Positions 63,369 to 64,000 of a stretch of DNA of 64,000 nt are shown piece by piece. The notes beneath the pieces are model-generated. The model did no database searches. It saw nothing but the letters and a program-made list of their open reading frames with translations, and was not told where the DNA came from. Numbering within the stretch: position 1 is the first letter of the stretch; each line of letters starts with the position of its first letter. The stretch covers positions 1 through 64,000 of the forward strand of contig NZ_JACSPW010000002.1 of the NCBI RefSeq assembly GCF_014836935.1, given 5' to 3'. This stretch comes from Solibacillus merdavium (lineage in GTDB: Bacteria; Bacillota; Bacilli; Bacillales_A; Planococcaceae). A program made the translations under genes and the position numbers.

Positions 63369-64000
63369 TCAAGAACTCAATCGTTCATTAAACCATTGTT
63401 TAAGCTCGCTGTATGTAGCATATACCAGCTTCTGCTCAAGCTCGATCTGTTGTGTACGCATTTTATATGACGGGGCTTCTGACAATGCTTGTTTTGGTAC
63501 ATTTTCATTTACTGTCGTCAGACCATTCTCTATTGTAACAAATCCTAGCTCAAAAAACACTGTTGTCATAAATTTAATTACTTCCATATTTAGGCCAATA
63601 TGTTGCGACAATTTCTCAATATGTTCATTTAAGTTAAATGCAGGACGTTTTTTTAAAAAACCATAGTACCATTTGAAATGATCCCGTGTTGGCATTCCGT
63701 TCATATAAGCCGATTGATCCGTATGGAAATGTGCATAAATACGCTCAATCTGTACTTTGTGCAACAATTTTTCCAACAGCGAAAAATTCCCAGGTAAATC
63801 AAGCAAAACAATATTTTTACGAAGCGTTAAAGGATTTACCTCGTCTGTTAAGTGTATAATCTCTTTTGGAATCGCTTGTTCAAAATGATCCTTTGTCTGT
63901 TTAGTAAATGCAATAAAATCGGTTTTTTCAATATTAACTTTTGCTACCCAATTGCTTGTTTGACTTTTTCCGCGGTAATCATATAGTTGCCACTCATCTA
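63369..64000 (-). CDS. recJ: RecJ single-strand exonuclease, C-terminal part (runs off the window)
   Basis: The frame is open from the stop at 63369 to the window edge at 64000 (about 210 codons); the 5' part lies outside. The visible part corresponds to the C-terminal DUF-type domain of Bacillus RecJ ([48 protein letters not shown]), past the DHH nuclease and OB domains. RecJ acts in recombination and replication-fork repair. First gene of recJ-apt. Confidence 0.88.
   Translation of the reverse strand, partial: DEWQLYDYRGKSQTSNWVAKVNIEKTDFIAFTKQTKDHFEQAIPKEIIHLTDEVNPLTLRKNIVLLDLPGNFSLLEKLLHKVQIERIYAHFHTDQSAYMNGMPTRDHFKWYYGFLKKRPAFNLNEHIEKLSQHIGLNMEVIKFMTTVFFELGFVTIENGLTTVNENVPKQALSEAPSYKMRTQQIELEQKLVYATYSELKQWFNERLSS

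Overview
The window is a low-GC chromosomal segment of an endospore-forming member of the Bacillales. The evidence is sspE, cotE, spoIIP, gpr, sigK and yqzM for sporulation, GlnR/GlnA nitrogen control, a LexA/YneA SOS module with B. subtilis-type boxes, a comE operon, and long blocks in B. subtilis gene order. Gene content and a serine-rich CotE tail suggest the Planococcaceae (Solibacillus/Lysinibacillus-like), but that placement is inference. Most genes lie on the minus strand.

Layout. 1-5.4 kb: yneB-yneA divergent from lexA with three SOS boxes, then small metabolic and repair genes (peptidase C26, 5'-nucleotidase, AlkD-like, phospholipase C-like) and a gamma-type SASP gene. 5.4-7.4 kb: a decayed integrative element in the 3' end of glnA. 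An 88-bp glnA-end/terminator segment is present at both edges, short arm-like repeats sit inside each edge, the C-terminal half of a tyrosine integrase survives, and two small cargo genes remain. 7.3-12 kb: glnA-glnR with GlnR operators, ynbB, a TRIC-type membrane protein, a rhodanese and hfq. 12-21.6 kb: miaA, an alpha/beta hydrolase, mutL, mutS, cotE, an EAL-domain pseudogene, ricA and miaB. Near 22 kb the gene order switches to another conserved block: lepA, spoIIP, gpr, rpsT, holA, yqzM, comEC-EB-EA, then yqeM-rsfS-yqeK-nadD-yhbY-aroE-yqeH-yqeG. 37-39.3 kb: psd and pssA (divergent), then an uninterrupted sigK. 39.4-51.7 kb: mtnN, yrrS, greA, udk, trhP2, trhP1, trmR, mltG, two DUF1292 genes, yrrK, yrzL and alaS with a T-box leader. 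51.7-55 kb: an MFS transporter divergent from a YeiL-type Crp/Fnr regulator, then a NupC transporter. 55.2-64 kb: recD2, a eukaryotic-type HisA homologue, manganese catalase, a DUF2642 protein, dtd, relA, apt and the C-terminal part of recJ, which runs off the window.

The genes form several joint modules: ms2i6A37 tRNA modification (miaA+miaB), mo5U34 tRNA modification (trhP1+trhP2+trmR), mismatch repair (mutS+mutL), DNA uptake (comEA/EC), phosphatidylethanolamine synthesis (pssA+psd), ribosome assembly and silencing (yqeH, yhbY, rsfS) and the stringent response (relA). The least ordinary parts are the glnA-integrated relic with its repeats, the lone eukaryotic-type HisA, the YeiL/NupC/MFS cluster with a CRP-like palindrome, and a perfect inverted repeat around the predicted comEA promoter.
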